In this document: positions 34,321-43,157 of the stretch, in pieces
Position numbering within the stretch: the stretch's first letter is position 1
Layout of the letters: each line of letters begins with the position of its first letter
Assembly (NCBI GenBank): GCA_004554585.1
Contig: SFLH01000006.1
Location: forward strand, 179,017-243,016
Length of the DNA: 64,000 nucleotides
Source of the DNA: Clostridiales bacterium
GTDB taxonomy: Bacteria > Bacillota > Clostridia > Oscillospirales > Oscillospiraceae
Direction: 5' to 3'
Made by a program: the position numbers and the translations under genes
Notes under the pieces: generated by a model
What the model was told of the DNA's origin: nothing
What the model saw: the letters and a program-made list of their open reading frames with translations, nothing else
Databases searched by the model: none

Positions 34321-34653
34321 TTATAGGCGGTGCTGGTCGCCCCATTCGCACATGCCGTCCAGAATGGGCATGAGGGATCTGCCCCGGGCTGTCAGGCTGT
34401 ACTCCACCTTGGGCGGGATCTGCGGGTACTCCTGCCGGTGGACCAGCTGGTCGGCCTCCAGCTCCTTTAAGGTGGTGCTGAGGGTCTTGTAGGAGATGGT
34501 GCCGATGTATTTTTTCATCTCGTTAAAGCGCACCACGCCAAATTCCATCAGCGTGTAGAGGATTGTCATTTTGTACTTCCCCTGGATCAGGGAAAGGGTA
34601 TAGCTGAAGCCGGTGGTGCCCAGACTTTCGTTGGCAATGCAGCGCTCACCCAT
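34321..34653 (-). CDS. HxlR family transcriptional regulator
   Basis: 110 residues. Winged helix of the HxlR type: SLIQGKYKMTILYTLMEFG, then RFNEMKKYIGTISYKTLSTTLKELEADQLVHR and PPKVEYSLTARG. A Cys near the start (GERCIA) is in the place used for redox or electrophile sensing in YodB/HypR-type members. It is divergent from two flavin-dependent oxidoreductase genes, the common arrangement for such sensors, and an inverted repeat lies between. ATG at 34653 with AAAAGGAG upstream. Confidence 0.92.
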   Translation of the reverse strand: MGERCIANESLGTTGFSYTLSLIQGKYKMTILYTLMEFGVVRFNEMKKYIGTISYKTLSTTLKELEADQLVHRQEYPQIPPKVEYSLTARGRSLMPILDGMCEWGDQHRL

Positions 34654-34689
34654 GATACACTCTCCTTTTGGTAAGTATCTCACTTTCGT

Positions 34690-34720
34690 GCAAGTATCGC
34701 ACTTTCATGTGCGTACTTGC
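34690..34720. promoter_or_regulatory. HxlR operator
   Basis: GCAAGTA-T-CGCAC and GTGCG-TACTTGC are inverted with a six-base centre, 12 pairs with one extra T. A direct repeat (AAGTATC-x-CACTTTC) at 34673 overlaps the left arm. Confidence 0.75.
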
Positions 34721-34724
34721 TTTC

Positions 34725-34752
34725 TTGCACATTCTTGCTATGATGATATTAT
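34725..34752 (+). promoter_or_regulatory. Promoter of the oxidoreductase pair
   Basis: TTGCAC, 16 bases, TATTAT, immediately downstream of the HxlR operator. Confidence 0.6.
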
Positions 34753-34798
34753 CCTCAAGAGATAAAGTCAATCGTTACGAATCAGGAGGCACTGACTT

Positions 34799-35344
34799 AT
34801 GGGAAAAAAGATCGTTGTCATCACGGGCAGCCCCCGGGAGAAGGGAAACAGCTTTGCCATGACCCAAGCATTCATCCGGGCAGCGGAGGCCAAGGGGCAT
34901 CAGGTGACCCGGTTCGACGCGGCCAAACACCACGTGGAAGGCTGTCAGGCCTGTGAGACCTGCTACAAGACGGGGGAGGCCTGCTCCTTCCCGGACGACT
35001 TCAACACCATTGCCCCGGCCATTCTGGCCGCAGACGCCATTGTCTTTACCATGCCGGTCTATTGGTATTCCATCCCCGCTCAGATCAAGAGCGTGATCGA
35101 CAAACTCTTTTCGCTGGTGGTGGGTGGCAAGGACATCGCCGGGAAGGAATGTGGGCTCATCGCCTGCTGCGAGGAGGAGGACATAACCGTGCTGGACGGC
35201 GTCCGGGTCCCCATCGAGCGCACGGCCGCCCTGAACAAGTGGAAGATGGTGGGCGAGGTGCTGGTGCCCGGCGTTCTGAACCAGGGCGACATTGACAAGA
35301 CCGACGGCTGCCAGCGGGCCGCCGCCCTGGCCGAGCGGTTCTGA
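34799..35344 (+). CDS. Flavodoxin-fold NAD(P)H-dependent oxidoreductase
   Basis: 181 residues of the NADPH-dependent FMN reductase fold. The FMN phosphate loop is TGSPREKGNSFAM; ACETCYKTGEACSFPDDF is the Cys-bearing loop of the iron-sulfur-flavoprotein-like branch; MPVYWYSIPAQIKSVIDK is the second FMN-contact loop. Likely reduces quinones or nitro compounds. AGGAGG nine bases before the ATG. Regulated by the divergent HxlR gene. The next gene is a paralogue 14 bases away. Confidence 0.88.
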   Translation: MGKKIVVITGSPREKGNSFAMTQAFIRAAEAKGHQVTRFDAAKHHVEGCQACETCYKTGEACSFPDDFNTIAPAILAADAIVFTMPVYWYSIPAQIKSVIDKLFSLVVGGKDIAGKECGLIACCEEEDITVLDGVRVPIERTAALNKWKMVGEVLVPGVLNQGDIDKTDGCQRAAALAERF

Positions 35345-35358
35345 GCGGGAGGTGCACC

Positions 35359-35910
35359 ATGGAAAAGAAGATCGTCATTCTCAACGGCAGTCCCCGGGAA
35401 GCGGGAAACACAGCAGCCCTGGTCCGGGCCTTTGCCCAGGGGGCGGAGAGCGCCGGGCATACCGTCACCACCTTCTTCCTGGACGGCATGGACATCCACG
35501 GCTGTAAGGGCTGCTTCGGCGGCCACAGCGGCAGGGAATGTCCCTGCGTGCAGAAGGACGACATGGCGCAGATCTACCCCGCCGTCAAAGCCTGCGACGT
35601 GGTGGTGCTGGCCAGTCCCCTGTATTACTGGGGGCTGAGCGGCCAGCTGAAAACCGCCTTTGACCGGCTGTTCGCCCTGGAGGAGAAAGAGGGCAATTTT
35701 CTGCGGGGCAACGGCAAGGCCTCGGCCCTGCTCATGGCGGCGGAAGGCCATGGCTTTGGGGACGCAGTGCTTTATTACGACCACCTGATGGAGCACCTGG
35801 GCTGGCAGAACTTGGGCCATGTGCTGGCCGGCGGCAACATGGAGGTGGGCGATATTCAGGGCAAGGCCGAGCTGGAACAGGCCTATGCCCTGGGAAGATC
35901 CATTCCATAA
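35359..35910 (+). CDS. Flavodoxin-fold NAD(P)H-dependent oxidoreductase, second copy
   Basis: 183 residues, same fold as its neighbour: LNGSPREAGNTAAL, GCKGCFGGHSGRECPC and SPLYYWGLSGQLKTAFDRL. It has an extra Cys pair in the metal- or redox-type loop. GGGAGGTG precedes the ATG. The C-terminus runs a few bases into the remains of a flavin reductase gene, so its last residues may come from the junction of a deletion. Confidence 0.88.
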   Translation: MEKKIVILNGSPREAGNTAALVRAFAQGAESAGHTVTTFFLDGMDIHGCKGCFGGHSGRECPCVQKDDMAQIYPAVKACDVVVLASPLYYWGLSGQLKTAFDRLFALEEKEGNFLRGNGKASALLMAAEGHGFGDAVLYYDHLMEHLGWQNLGHVLAGGNMEVGDIQGKAELEQAYALGRSIP

Positions 35911-36211
35911 CAAGGTGGTCCTCACCATCCCCGGGGCCGCGATTGCCGATGCGGTGATGGGCTGCGGCACCACCACCGGGCGTGACACGGATAAGATCGC
36001 CCAGTTCCACATGGAGATGCTCCCTCCGGAAGGCACGGACATCCGGGTCTCCGCCCACAGACGGGTGGCCATCGTCTGCAAGATGAAGGAATACCGCGAG
36101 GTGGGCGACCACTACCTGTATCTCTGGGACGTGGAGTGGGTGTATGGGAACGAGGCAGAGGAAGCCCTGTTTGCCTGGAACGGGTATGCCCAGCTGCGCC
36201 TGGCAAAATGA
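35906..36211 (+). pseudogene. Flavin reductase family remnant, 5' end missing
   Basis: About 101 codons in a frame different from the preceding gene. The reading ADAVMGCGTTTGRDTDKI, later VGDHYLYLWDVEWVYG and LFAWNGYA, matches the C-terminal part of flavin reductase-like (FMN-binding split-barrel) proteins. The first ~70 residues that the family has, including the FMN-binding start, are absent; instead the frame runs back into the oxidoreductase gene. No start codon with a ribosome site fits. Probably a deletion joined it to the oxidoreductase gene. Confidence 0.75.
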
Positions 36212-36262
36212 AACAGACAGGCCCCAAGGGGACTGCTGAGGAAACACAACCAGCTTTTTTAA

Positions 36263-36292
36263 GGCGCACCCTGCGGGGTGCGCCCTGTTTTT
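36263..36292 (+). terminator. Terminator of the oxidoreductase operon
   Basis: GGCGCACCC/GGGGTGCGCC stem, then CTGTTTTTG. Confidence 0.85.
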
Positions 36293-36360
36293 GTGGGAAA
36301 AGGAGAAAAGGGAAGGGAATGTTTGGGGAGAATCCCCAGGAAAATTCCACGAAAAGGGGC

Positions 36361-36421
36361 TTGACATAGAACCGTATCACAAATATAATACAGCCAGAAA
36401 GTGTATCACATGAGTGATACG
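36361..36421 (+). promoter_or_regulatory. Promoter and operator of the GntR/ABC operon
   Basis: Consensus TTGACA, 17 bases, TATAAT (36361-36389). A perfect inverted repeat GTATCAC-ATGA-GTGATAC lies at 36403-36420, and a half site CGTATCAC sits in the spacer (36373-36380). Typical of GntR autoregulation. Confidence 0.9.
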
Positions 36422-36443
36422 GCAGGAAAGGAGGAGATGCCCC

Positions 36444-36827
36444 ATGGTCTCGTTTGACGACTTGATCTTGGCGGAGGGAGTGCCCATCTACCAGCAGATT
36501 CTGCGCCATGTGAAGCTGGGCATCGCCGGGGGGACCATCGCCAACGGGGAGGAACTGCCCTCCCGGCGGGTGGTCTCGGCCCTGTTGGGGGTCAATCCCA
36601 ACACCGTGCAAAAGGCCTACCGGCTGCTGGAGGAGGAGGGACTCATCCAGTCCCACACCGGGGCCAAGAGCGCCGTGGTCGCCGACCAGGCCGCCCAGGA
36701 CCGGGTCCGGGCGGAGCTGCTGGGGGCCGAGGTCCAGGCGGCGGTGGCCGCCATGAAGACCATGGGCCTGTCCCGGCAGCAGGCCCTGGACCTGGTGGAC
36801 CAGCTGTGGAAGGAGGGAGCGCTATGA
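36444..36827 (+). CDS. GntR family regulator, YtrA subfamily
   Basis: 127 residues. N-terminal winged helix with PIYQQILRHVKLGIAGG, ELPSRRVVSALLGVNPNTVQKAYRLLEEEGLI, and a short C-terminal helical part, the YtrA size without a ligand domain. It leads an ABC transporter operon, as YtrA does in Bacillus, where the operon reacts to cell-wall antibiotics. The operator just upstream suggests that it represses itself. AAAGGAGG before ATG 36444. The stop overlaps the next start (ATGA). Confidence 0.93.
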   Translation: MVSFDDLILAEGVPIYQQILRHVKLGIAGGTIANGEELPSRRVVSALLGVNPNTVQKAYRLLEEEGLIQSHTGAKSAVVADQAAQDRVRAELLGAEVQAAVAAMKTMGLSRQQALDLVDQLWKEGAL

Positions 36828-37549
36828 GACCGCATGGAGCGGTATTTCGCCTGTTTCTGGCCCACACCGTGGGCAAGGTCCTGGCCGTGCTGGTTCTGCT
36901 GGGGGCGGCGGAGGCAGCGGTGGCCCTCTGGCACCGGGAGACGATTCTCCAGGTCTCCCTGCTGGGGTATTACGAGCGGTGTGCCACTGCCGTGGGGCTG
37001 TTGTTCCTGGCGGCGACCGTTCTGATCAGCGTCCTGCTGCTGAGCGCCGGCCTGGGCTGGGGCAAGGGCCGGCCGGGGGACACCCTGGACCGGCTGACGA
37101 TCTCTCCCGGATGGGTGGTGTTCTGGCAGGGGCTGTACAACGCCCTGGCCTTCCTGCTGCTGTGGGGGGTCCAGGCCCTGCTGCTGGCGGCCCTGGTCTG
37201 GTTTTACGGCAGCCAAGGGGGCCAGCTAAGTCCCCAGAGTTTTTACCTGCTGGTGTGGCAGAGAGGGTTTCCCCACTTCCTGCTCCCCCTGGGGGACGTG
37301 GTCGGCTGGATAAGCCACATCTTCCTAGCCGCCGGGCTGGGCTGTACCGCCGCCTGTTTTTCCCAGGGGATGCGGCAGGGCCGGTGGAATCTGTCCTTCC
37401 CGCTCCTCGTCCTCTGTGCCCTGCCTTTCTTGGGAGAGGGGTATGGTTGGGGGCTGATGGTTCTGTCGGTCCTCTGCGGGGCGGCGGGCCTGGGACACCT
37501 GCGGTGGATGAGAAAGGAGGCGCGCCATGAAGAGACGAAGGCTGTGTGA
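36824..37549 (+). CDS. Membrane protein, probable ABC permease part 1
   Basis: 241 residues with six hydrophobic helices and a basic C-terminus. No family signature recognised. Its place between the YtrA-type regulator and an ABC ATPase, with start overlapping the regulator stop (ATGA at 36824) and its end overlapping the next gene by 23 bases, strongly suggests a permease subunit. AAGGAGGGAG before the ATG. Confidence 0.78.
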   Translation: MRPHGAVFRLFLAHTVGKVLAVLVLLGAAEAAVALWHRETILQVSLLGYYERCATAVGLLFLAATVLISVLLLSAGLGWGKGRPGDTLDRLTISPGWVVFWQGLYNALAFLLLWGVQALLLAALVWFYGSQGGQLSPQSFYLLVWQRGFPHFLLPLGDVVGWISHIFLAAGLGCTAACFSQGMRQGRWNLSFPLLVLCALPFLGEGYGWGLMVLSVLCGAAGLGHLRWMRKEARHEETKAV

Positions 37550-38096
37550 TCTGGTGCCGCCCTGGTCGGACGGCAAGGTCCAGCTGGTTCTGGCCTTGCT
37601 GTGCCTGGGCATCGGGGTGCTCAGCTCCCTGTACTGTTACCTCTCCCAGCTGGAGACCGCCTGGGGCGGCTTGTCCTACGTGGGGGAGCAGGGGGAGCTT
37701 CACTGGACGGCAATGACGGATTTTGCCGATCTGATCGGCGCCCAGGGGGCGGTGTCCAACTGGTTCTCCCAACCGGCCTTTTTCGCCTTCCCCCTGCTGA
37801 TCCTGGCGGGGCTGGCCCTGGCGGGGTACAACTGGGCCTGCTTTTGGCGGGGCAGCCGCAGCATCTACCTCATGCGCCGCCTGCCCGACCGGTGGGAGCT
37901 GGCCCGCCGCTGCCTCACCATCCCCCTGGTGCTCATCCTGGGGGCGGTGGTCCTCACGGTGGCCCTGCTGGCCCTGTATTACGCCATCTACCTATGGGGG
38001 ACCCCGGCGCAGTGCCTGCGGCCGGGCCAGCTGGAAAAGCTGTGGGCCAACTTTGGCTACCTCTTCCACCCCTTCTATCACCGGGTGCTGCCATGA
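37527..38096 (+). CDS. Membrane protein, probable ABC permease part 2
   Basis: 189 residues, about three to four hydrophobic helices with a hydrophilic loop (TAWGGLSYVGEQGELHW) between the first two. A positively charged loop (RGSRSIYLMRRLPDRWELARR) in mid-protein resembles the coupling region of ABC-2-type permeases. Starts within the previous gene with GAAAGGAGG upstream; translational coupling is likely. Family not recognised. Confidence 0.75.
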   Translation: MKRRRLCDLVPPWSDGKVQLVLALLCLGIGVLSSLYCYLSQLETAWGGLSYVGEQGELHWTAMTDFADLIGAQGAVSNWFSQPAFFAFPLLILAGLALAGYNWACFWRGSRSIYLMRRLPDRWELARRCLTIPLVLILGAVVLTVALLALYYAIYLWGTPAQCLRPGQLEKLWANFGYLFHPFYHRVLP

Positions 38097-38136
38097 GACG
38101 GAACACCCCAGTTTGCAACGGAAAGGATGACCACGG

Positions 38137-38886
38137 ATGTTGGAACTGAAACACCTTACCAAATCCTACCCCGGCCAGGGCCTGGCCCTGGAGGACGTTT
38201 CCCTGACCCTCTTTCCCGGCGAGGTGGTGGGCCTGCTGGGGGCCAACGGAGCGGGCAAGACCACCCTGCTCAAGTGCATCCTGGGCCTGCATCCCTTCCG
38301 GGGGGAGGTCCTGCTGGACGGCGTGCCCCTGGCCCGGCGGGACATGGGCCGGCTGGCCTTTGCCACCAGCGAGCACTCCTTTTTCCCCGCCCTGACCGCC
38401 AAGGAGCACGCGGCCTTTTACGCCGACCACTTCCCCGCCTTCCGACGCCAGCGGTACCTGGCCCTCATGGAGTTCTTCCAGCTGCCCGAGGACCGGCCCC
38501 TGGGCAAGCTCTCCCAGGGCCAGAAGAACCAGGTGGAGGTCATCCTGGCCCTGAGCCAGGGGGCGGACTACATCCTCATGGACGAGCCCTTCGTGGGCAA
38601 CGACCTGTTTAACCGGGAGGATTTCTACAAAGTCCTCTCCGCCATCCTAGAGCCCCACGAGACCCTGCTGCTCTCCACCCACCTGGTGGAGGAGGTGGCC
38701 CCCATCCTTAGCCGGGCCGTCCTGCTGCGCCAGGGCAAGGTGGTGGGCGACGCCGCTGTGCTGGACCTGGAGGAGGAGGGGAAGGACGTGGTCTCCTTCG
38801 TCAAGGAGGCTTACCGCTATCGCGCCGACCGGGTCAGCCGGGCACTGGACCGACTGACAGAAGGAAAGGAGGAGGACCTTTTGTGA
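38137..38886 (+). CDS. ABC transporter ATP-binding protein
   Basis: 249 residues of the drug/ABC-2 ATPase type. Walker A GANGAGKTT (Lys41), signature LSQGQKNQ (normally LSGGQ), Walker B YILMDEPF, switch His in LLSTH. The Q in place of the first Gly of the signature is common in YtrB-like ATPases. Would drive the two membrane proteins encoded upstream. AAAGGATGACC before the ATG; its stop overlaps the next start. Confidence 0.95.
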   Translation: MLELKHLTKSYPGQGLALEDVSLTLFPGEVVGLLGANGAGKTTLLKCILGLHPFRGEVLLDGVPLARRDMGRLAFATSEHSFFPALTAKEHAAFYADHFPAFRRQRYLALMEFFQLPEDRPLGKLSQGQKNQVEVILALSQGADYILMDEPFVGNDLFNREDFYKVLSAILEPHETLLLSTHLVEEVAPILSRAVLLRQGKVVGDAAVLDLEEEGKDVVSFVKEAYRYRADRVSRALDRLTEGKEEDLL

Positions 38887-40385
38887 GAAGACGGACAGTG
38901 GTTTTCCTGCTTTGCCTGGTGGCTGTGCTGGGGGGTGTGGCCGCGGCGGCCCATACCATGGGGCGTAGCGCGGATGCCGTGGCGGTTACCACCACCACAC
39001 AGGAAGGAGACCCTGCTGTGCTGAAGGGCCTCACGGCCTGCCAAAATCTCCAATATGGTAAAACCCTGCTGTGGGACCTGAAGATTCCCTTGGCGGAGCC
39101 GGAGGAAACCGCAGTGGTTTTCTCTCGGGAAGGGCGTTCTATTCCGGCATACAATGAAAACGCTTATTTGGCGGTTACCCTAGCAGACCCCTCCCAGGAA
39201 GGGTTTTACGATGAGGCAGGCGATTCCCAGGAGAACGTGGAGAAAGCGCATCCTCAGATGGCCCCCTTACTGCGGCAGATTGCCAGCCGCACAGCGCCTG
39301 GCCAGACCTACACAGAGACAGTAGACCCAGCCCAATATTTATCTGGCTACTTTGTCTGGGTGACGGATTTCCTGCCCAATGTGCTCCAGGAGGAAGGGGG
39401 GCAGGCGGTGTCCCTGCCGTCCTTTTCCCAGGAGGTTGAACAGACGATCCAAGACTTTTTCACCTTCCCCTTCGACCAGGAGGATCGCTGGACGGTGACG
39501 GTGGCGCGGAATTCGGAGGGGCTGTTGACCCAGATGACCGTGGAGACCAGTGTCCCGGCCCCGGTGATGGATACCTTGTACGCAGTAGGGGACCAGGCGG
39601 TCTACTTTACCTTTGCGCCCAATCAGGAGACGGCTGCCGGCTTGCCGGACTTTTGCCAAGTGCCAGGGGGCTATGGGATCTATCGCCTGTCTTATGCCCA
39701 GGGCGCCGACGGGCGGTTCCATGTGGCAGAGAACGGCCTGCAAATGGTCTATGCCCTGGATCCCCAAGAGCGGGTGCTCAACCTAGCCCTCTCCCGGGAC
39801 GAAAGCACGCTGGTGCTGGTGAGTTATCGAGAGGATCAATATATGGGCACGGTGCTGGACACGGCGTCTATGTCCCTGTGCCAGACCGTAGAGATCCCTG
39901 GCCAATCGCCTTGGTGGGAAGATACGGAAACCGGCCAGGCCACCGTCCCCGGTCAGGGGGAGTGTCACTATGATCGCACCGGCTGTGTGGAAGTGGGCGA
40001 GAGGTGTCTGCTTTTCTTTGGCCAAGAGGACTATGCAGTCTTCCTGCGAGGGGCGGACGGAACGTATCACTATGGCTGGTCTGCCCCCATCCCTCCAGCG
40101 TTCCAGAACATGCAGTCTTCCAACGTTCGGGGCGCTTGGAATGGGGAGAAGCTGGCCCTGGCCTTTGCGGATCTTCTGGAGGAGGAACCCGGCCTGGTGC
40201 TGATGGTCTACGACGACCAGGGCGACCTTCTGTACCACGGAGCGTACACCACCACCCTCAACGGCCTGGGCCTGGACTGGGCCTTGGTGGAGGAGCGCAG
40301 TTATGGCGCCGGCATGGCCGAGGACGACAACGTCAGCCCTGTGGCCGACCCGGCCCTGGCCCTCACCCTGACCTGGAACCCGTAA
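38883..40385 (+). CDS. Secreted or membrane-anchored protein of the ABC operon
   Basis: 500 residues, GTG start at 38883 overlapping the ATPase stop, with AAGGAGG upstream. A signal-anchor (RRRTVVFLLCLVAVLGGVAAAAH) is followed by a long outer part with beta-propeller-like repeats of the kind YALDPQERVLNLALSRDESTLVLVSYRE and LYHGAYTTTLNGLGLDW. No Cys at a lipobox. No family recognised. Encoded at the end of the GntR/ABC operon it may be a sensor or substrate partner; Bacillus YtrF-type proteins hold a similar place but are permease-like. Confidence 0.8.
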   Translation: MRRRTVVFLLCLVAVLGGVAAAAHTMGRSADAVAVTTTTQEGDPAVLKGLTACQNLQYGKTLLWDLKIPLAEPEETAVVFSREGRSIPAYNENAYLAVTLADPSQEGFYDEAGDSQENVEKAHPQMAPLLRQIASRTAPGQTYTETVDPAQYLSGYFVWVTDFLPNVLQEEGGQAVSLPSFSQEVEQTIQDFFTFPFDQEDRWTVTVARNSEGLLTQMTVETSVPAPVMDTLYAVGDQAVYFTFAPNQETAAGLPDFCQVPGGYGIYRLSYAQGADGRFHVAENGLQMVYALDPQERVLNLALSRDESTLVLVSYREDQYMGTVLDTASMSLCQTVEIPGQSPWWEDTETGQATVPGQGECHYDRTGCVEVGERCLLFFGQEDYAVFLRGADGTYHYGWSAPIPPAFQNMQSSNVRGAWNGEKLALAFADLLEEEPGLVLMVYDDQGDLLYHGAYTTTLNGLGLDWALVEERSYGAGMAEDDNVSPVADPALALTLTWNP

Positions 40386-40410
40386 CGCAAGTCCCTTTCA
40401 GGGACACGCA

Positions 40411-40449
40411 AAAATCCCCCGGAGCCGTAAAGGCTCCGGGGGATGTCAG
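40411..40449. terminator. Two-way terminator
   Basis: ATCCCCCGGAGCC pairs with its complement around GTAAA. On the minus strand five T follow, closing the gene at 40457; on the plus strand it ends the ABC operon. Confidence 0.82.
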
Positions 40450-40456
40450 TTTATCA

Positions 40457-41131
40457 TCAGCGGGCGGTCAGGGAGAGGACGTCGTCCACCCCGGGGGTCT
40501 GAAGGGAGAGGGGGGGCGCCAGGAGGTGGTCCAGAGACTCCTTCACGGTGACGGTGGCCTCCGGCAGCAGGGGCTCGGCTTCGGGCTGGGCCACCTCAGA
40601 GGTCACATACCAATAGGCGTTGGAGTTCTCAATCCGGGTGCCCCAGGCCTCTTCGATGGGAATGATCCCCTCCTCAGCGTACTCAGAGGGGTCGGCGCAG
40701 TAGAACTGGCCGTCCTCATAGCTGGTCAGCAGGATGCCGTGGGGGACGCAGGCGGCGTGGAGCATGATCCCCTCGGGATGCTCCTCCAGCACGTCGATGA
40801 GCACCTCGACATTGGCCTCACCGCCGGGCAGGGTGTCCCGGCTGACAGTCATCTCCCCATAGGAGAAGTTGTAGGGCAGACCCACGCCGGAAATCCAAAA
40901 GGCCTCCCGGCAGCTGTCTTCGGTGATTTGGTTCCAGGTTTCGTCGCCGTTGAGCATGGCGGTTCTTCTGAGCATCATGGCAGTGGAAGCCAGGGTGCAG
41001 GTGCCTCTCTCTTGCTGCTTGAGAAAGACTGCGTCTTGGTTGATCTCTTCGGTGGTGGCGGCCAGGGCTGCGGGGGCCGTTGCCGCCATCATCATGCCTG
41101 CCAGGAAAATACTCAGGATCCGTCGTCGCAT
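40457..41131 (-). CDS. Secreted C39-like cysteine peptidase fold protein
   Basis: 224 residues with a signal peptide (RRRILSIFLAGMMMAATAPAALA, cut near AATTE). The segment RGTCTLASTAMMLRR fits the active-site Cys helix of C39-like proteins, ACVPHGILLTSYEDGQFYCADPS supplies His and Asp. All three residues appear kept, so an outer-surface peptidase or amidase-like role is plausible. ATG at 41131 with AAAGGAGAG. The C-terminus has a flexible part (EAEPLLPEATVTV). The upstream region has two AGCTGTTAC repeats and an inverted repeat GTTACA-CTC-TGTAAC at 41209-41223. Confidence 0.72.
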   Translation of the reverse strand: MRRRILSIFLAGMMMAATAPAALAATTEEINQDAVFLKQQERGTCTLASTAMMLRRTAMLNGDETWNQITEDSCREAFWISGVGLPYNFSYGEMTVSRDTLPGGEANVEVLIDVLEEHPEGIMLHAACVPHGILLTSYEDGQFYCADPSEYAEEGIIPIEEAWGTRIENSNAYWYVTSEVAQPEAEPLLPEATVTVKESLDHLLAPPLSLQTPGVDDVLSLTAR

Positions 41132-41481
41132 CAAATCTCTCCTTTGGTCGTCAAATGTCAAAAAAACAACGCCGCCTTGTTGCCAGCTGTTACCGTTGGT
41201 CAAGCAGCTGTTACACTCTGTAACTTTTTTGTAATCATAACATATTTCTTTTCCCATGAAAACCCCTAAAGCAACATTCCTCCGCCTTTTTTTGTTTCCA
41301 AAATGTGAATTTTTTGAAGGAAAATCACCGCTTTTGTGGGATGTAAACAAGAAAAGAGGGAGAATTTCCGTTTCCTATAGAATCCATAGGGGAATTCGCC
41401 CGGTGGACTGGGCTGGGGACATGGGGGGCGTTTCCGCCGCCCCGGCGCCCCGGCGGAAGGGGGCGGTGGCGCACAAGAGAC

Positions 41482-41510
41482 TTGACAATTTTCCCCGTCA
41501 GTCATACAAT
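41482..41510 (+). promoter_or_regulatory. Promoter of proS
   Basis: Consensus TTGACA, 17 bases, TACAAT. Confidence 0.85.
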
Positions 41511-41532
41511 AAATACCGTCTGAATATAGATA

Positions 41533-41549
41533 GGTATCGTGTCGATACC
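41533..41549 (+). promoter_or_regulatory. Leader hairpin of proS
   Basis: GGTATCG-TGT-CGATACC, seven perfect pairs, 20-odd bases downstream of the start region. A leader RNA hairpin or an operator. It is not a T-box: no conserved T-box sequence or terminator is present. Confidence 0.5.
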
Positions 41550-41617
41550 CTCAAAATAGATAACACATTACAGGGACTGCCGGCCGGGCCGGCCGCCCAG
41601 ATCAAAGGATGGGAACT

Positions 41618-43060
41618 ATGGCTAAGGACAACAAGAAGAAAGTGGAGCAGATCACCGACATGGAGGTGGACTTCGCCCAGTGGTACACCGACGTGTGCAA
41701 GAAGGCGGAGCTCATCGACTACTCCTCCATCAAGGGCATGTTCATCTACCGCCCCTACGGCTACGCCATTTGGGAGAACATCCAGGCGGAGCTGGACAAG
41801 CGCTTTAAGGAGACGGGCCACGAGAACGTCTACCTGCCCATGCTCATCCCCGAGTCCCTGCTGCAGAAGGAAAAGGACCACGTGGAGGGCTTTGCCCCCG
41901 AGTGCGCCTGGGTGACCTATGGGGGCAGCGAGCCCCTGGAGGAGCGCTACTGCATCCGCCCCACCTCCGAGACCCTCTTCTGTGAACACTATAAAAACGT
42001 CATCCAGTCCCACCGGGACCTGCCCAAGCTGTACAACCAGTGGTGCTCGGTGCTGCGGTGGGAGAAGACCTCCCGCCCCTTCCTGCGCCACCGGGAGTTT
42101 TTGTGGCAGGAGGGCCACACCATGCACGCCACCGCTGAGGAAGCCCGGGAAGAGACCCAGCAGATGCTGAACATTTACGCCGACTTCCTGGAAAACGTCC
42201 TGGCCATGCCCGTGGTCAAGGGCCAGAAGACCGACAAGGAGAAGTTCAACGGCGCCGAGGAGACCTACACCGTGGAATGCATGATGCACGACCACAAGGC
42301 CCTCCAGTCGGGCACCAGCCACTACTTTGGCGACGGCTTCGCCCGGGCCTTTGACATCACCTTCACCGGCAAGGACAACACCCTGCACTATCCCCACCAG
42401 ACTTCCTGGGGCGTGTCCACCCGGATGATCGGCGGCATCATCATGACCCACGGCGACAACAACGGCCTGGTCCTGCCCCCCCGCATTGCCCCCATCCAGG
42501 CCATGGTCATCCCCGTGGCCCAGCACAAGGAGGGCGTGCTGGAGGCCGCCCAGGGCCTGCTGGACCGCCTGAAGGCCGCCGGCATCCGGGCCAAGATGGA
42601 CGCCTCCGAGCAGTCCATGGGCTGGAAGGCCGCCGAGTACGAGATGAAGGGCATCCCCCTGCGGGTGGAGATCGGCCCCAAGGACATGGAGAAGAACCAG
42701 TGCGTCCTGGTCCGCCGGGACAATGGCGAAAAGGTCTTCGTGAGCCTGGACGAGCTGGAGAGCACCGCCCTGGCCACCCTGGACGCCATCCACGACGGCC
42801 TGTATCAGCGGGCCAAGAAGAACCTAGAGGAGCACATCTTCGCTGCCCACTCCCTGGAGGAGGCCAAGCAGCTCCAGGCCGAGCACGGCGGGTTCATCAA
42901 GACCATGTGGTGCGGCGAGCTGGACTGCGAGCTGAAGATGAAGGAGGAGGCCGGCATGACCTCCCGCTGCATCCCCTTCGCCCAGGAGCACTTGGGGGAC
43001 ACCTGCCCCATCTGCGGCCGGGCCGCCAAGAAAATGATCTACTGGGGCGTGGCCTATTAA
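41618..43060 (+). CDS. proS: Prolyl-tRNA synthetase, short form
   Basis: 480 residues, the eukaryote/archaea-like form without the bacterial insertion (editing) domain. Class II motif 2 region RPTSETLF and [12 protein letters not shown], motif 3 [16 protein letters not shown], and a C-terminal zinc-type cluster with Cys at CGELDC and CPICGR. Charges tRNA-Pro. ATG at 41618 preferred over one three codons earlier because AAAGGA then has eight bases of spacing. Monocistronic. Confidence 0.96.
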   Translation: MAKDNKKKVEQITDMEVDFAQWYTDVCKKAELIDYSSIKGMFIYRPYGYAIWENIQAELDKRFKETGHENVYLPMLIPESLLQKEKDHVEGFAPECAWVTYGGSEPLEERYCIRPTSETLFCEHYKNVIQSHRDLPKLYNQWCSVLRWEKTSRPFLRHREFLWQEGHTMHATAEEAREETQQMLNIYADFLENVLAMPVVKGQKTDKEKFNGAEETYTVECMMHDHKALQSGTSHYFGDGFARAFDITFTGKDNTLHYPHQTSWGVSTRMIGGIIMTHGDNNGLVLPPRIAPIQAMVIPVAQHKEGVLEAAQGLLDRLKAAGIRAKMDASEQSMGWKAAEYEMKGIPLRVEIGPKDMEKNQCVLVRRDNGEKVFVSLDELESTALATLDAIHDGLYQRAKKNLEEHIFAAHSLEEAKQLQAEHGGFIKTMWCGELDCELKMKEEAGMTSRCIPFAQEHLGDTCPICGRAAKKMIYWGVAY

Positions 43061-43099
43061 GGAGAACCGCCCAGATCAGCATAGAGAGAGAAAAAGAGG

Positions 43100-43133
43100 A
43101 AGCCGCCGCGAGATGCTCTCGCGGCGGCTTTCC
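43100..43133 (+). terminator. proS terminator
   Basis: AAGCCGCCGCGAGA pairs with its full complement; ends CTTTCC. Confidence 0.82.
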
Positions 43134-43157
43134 GTTGTGGATGGGTTAGCTGGGGGT

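Larger units (their letters stand above)
41132..41617. other. 486-base divergent region between the C39-like gene and proS
   Basis: Contains the GTTACA-CTC-TGTAAC repeat (41209-41223), two AGCTGTTAC direct repeats (41184 and 41204), an 8-pair hairpin TTCCGCCG/CGGCGGAA (41432-41458) and the proS promoter and leader. No gene and no T-box signature were found. Confidence 0.6.

Noticed and set aside
41482..41617. T-box riboswitch before proS
   Set aside because: There is no T-box sequence, no specifier-like bulge and no terminator; only one short hairpin is present.
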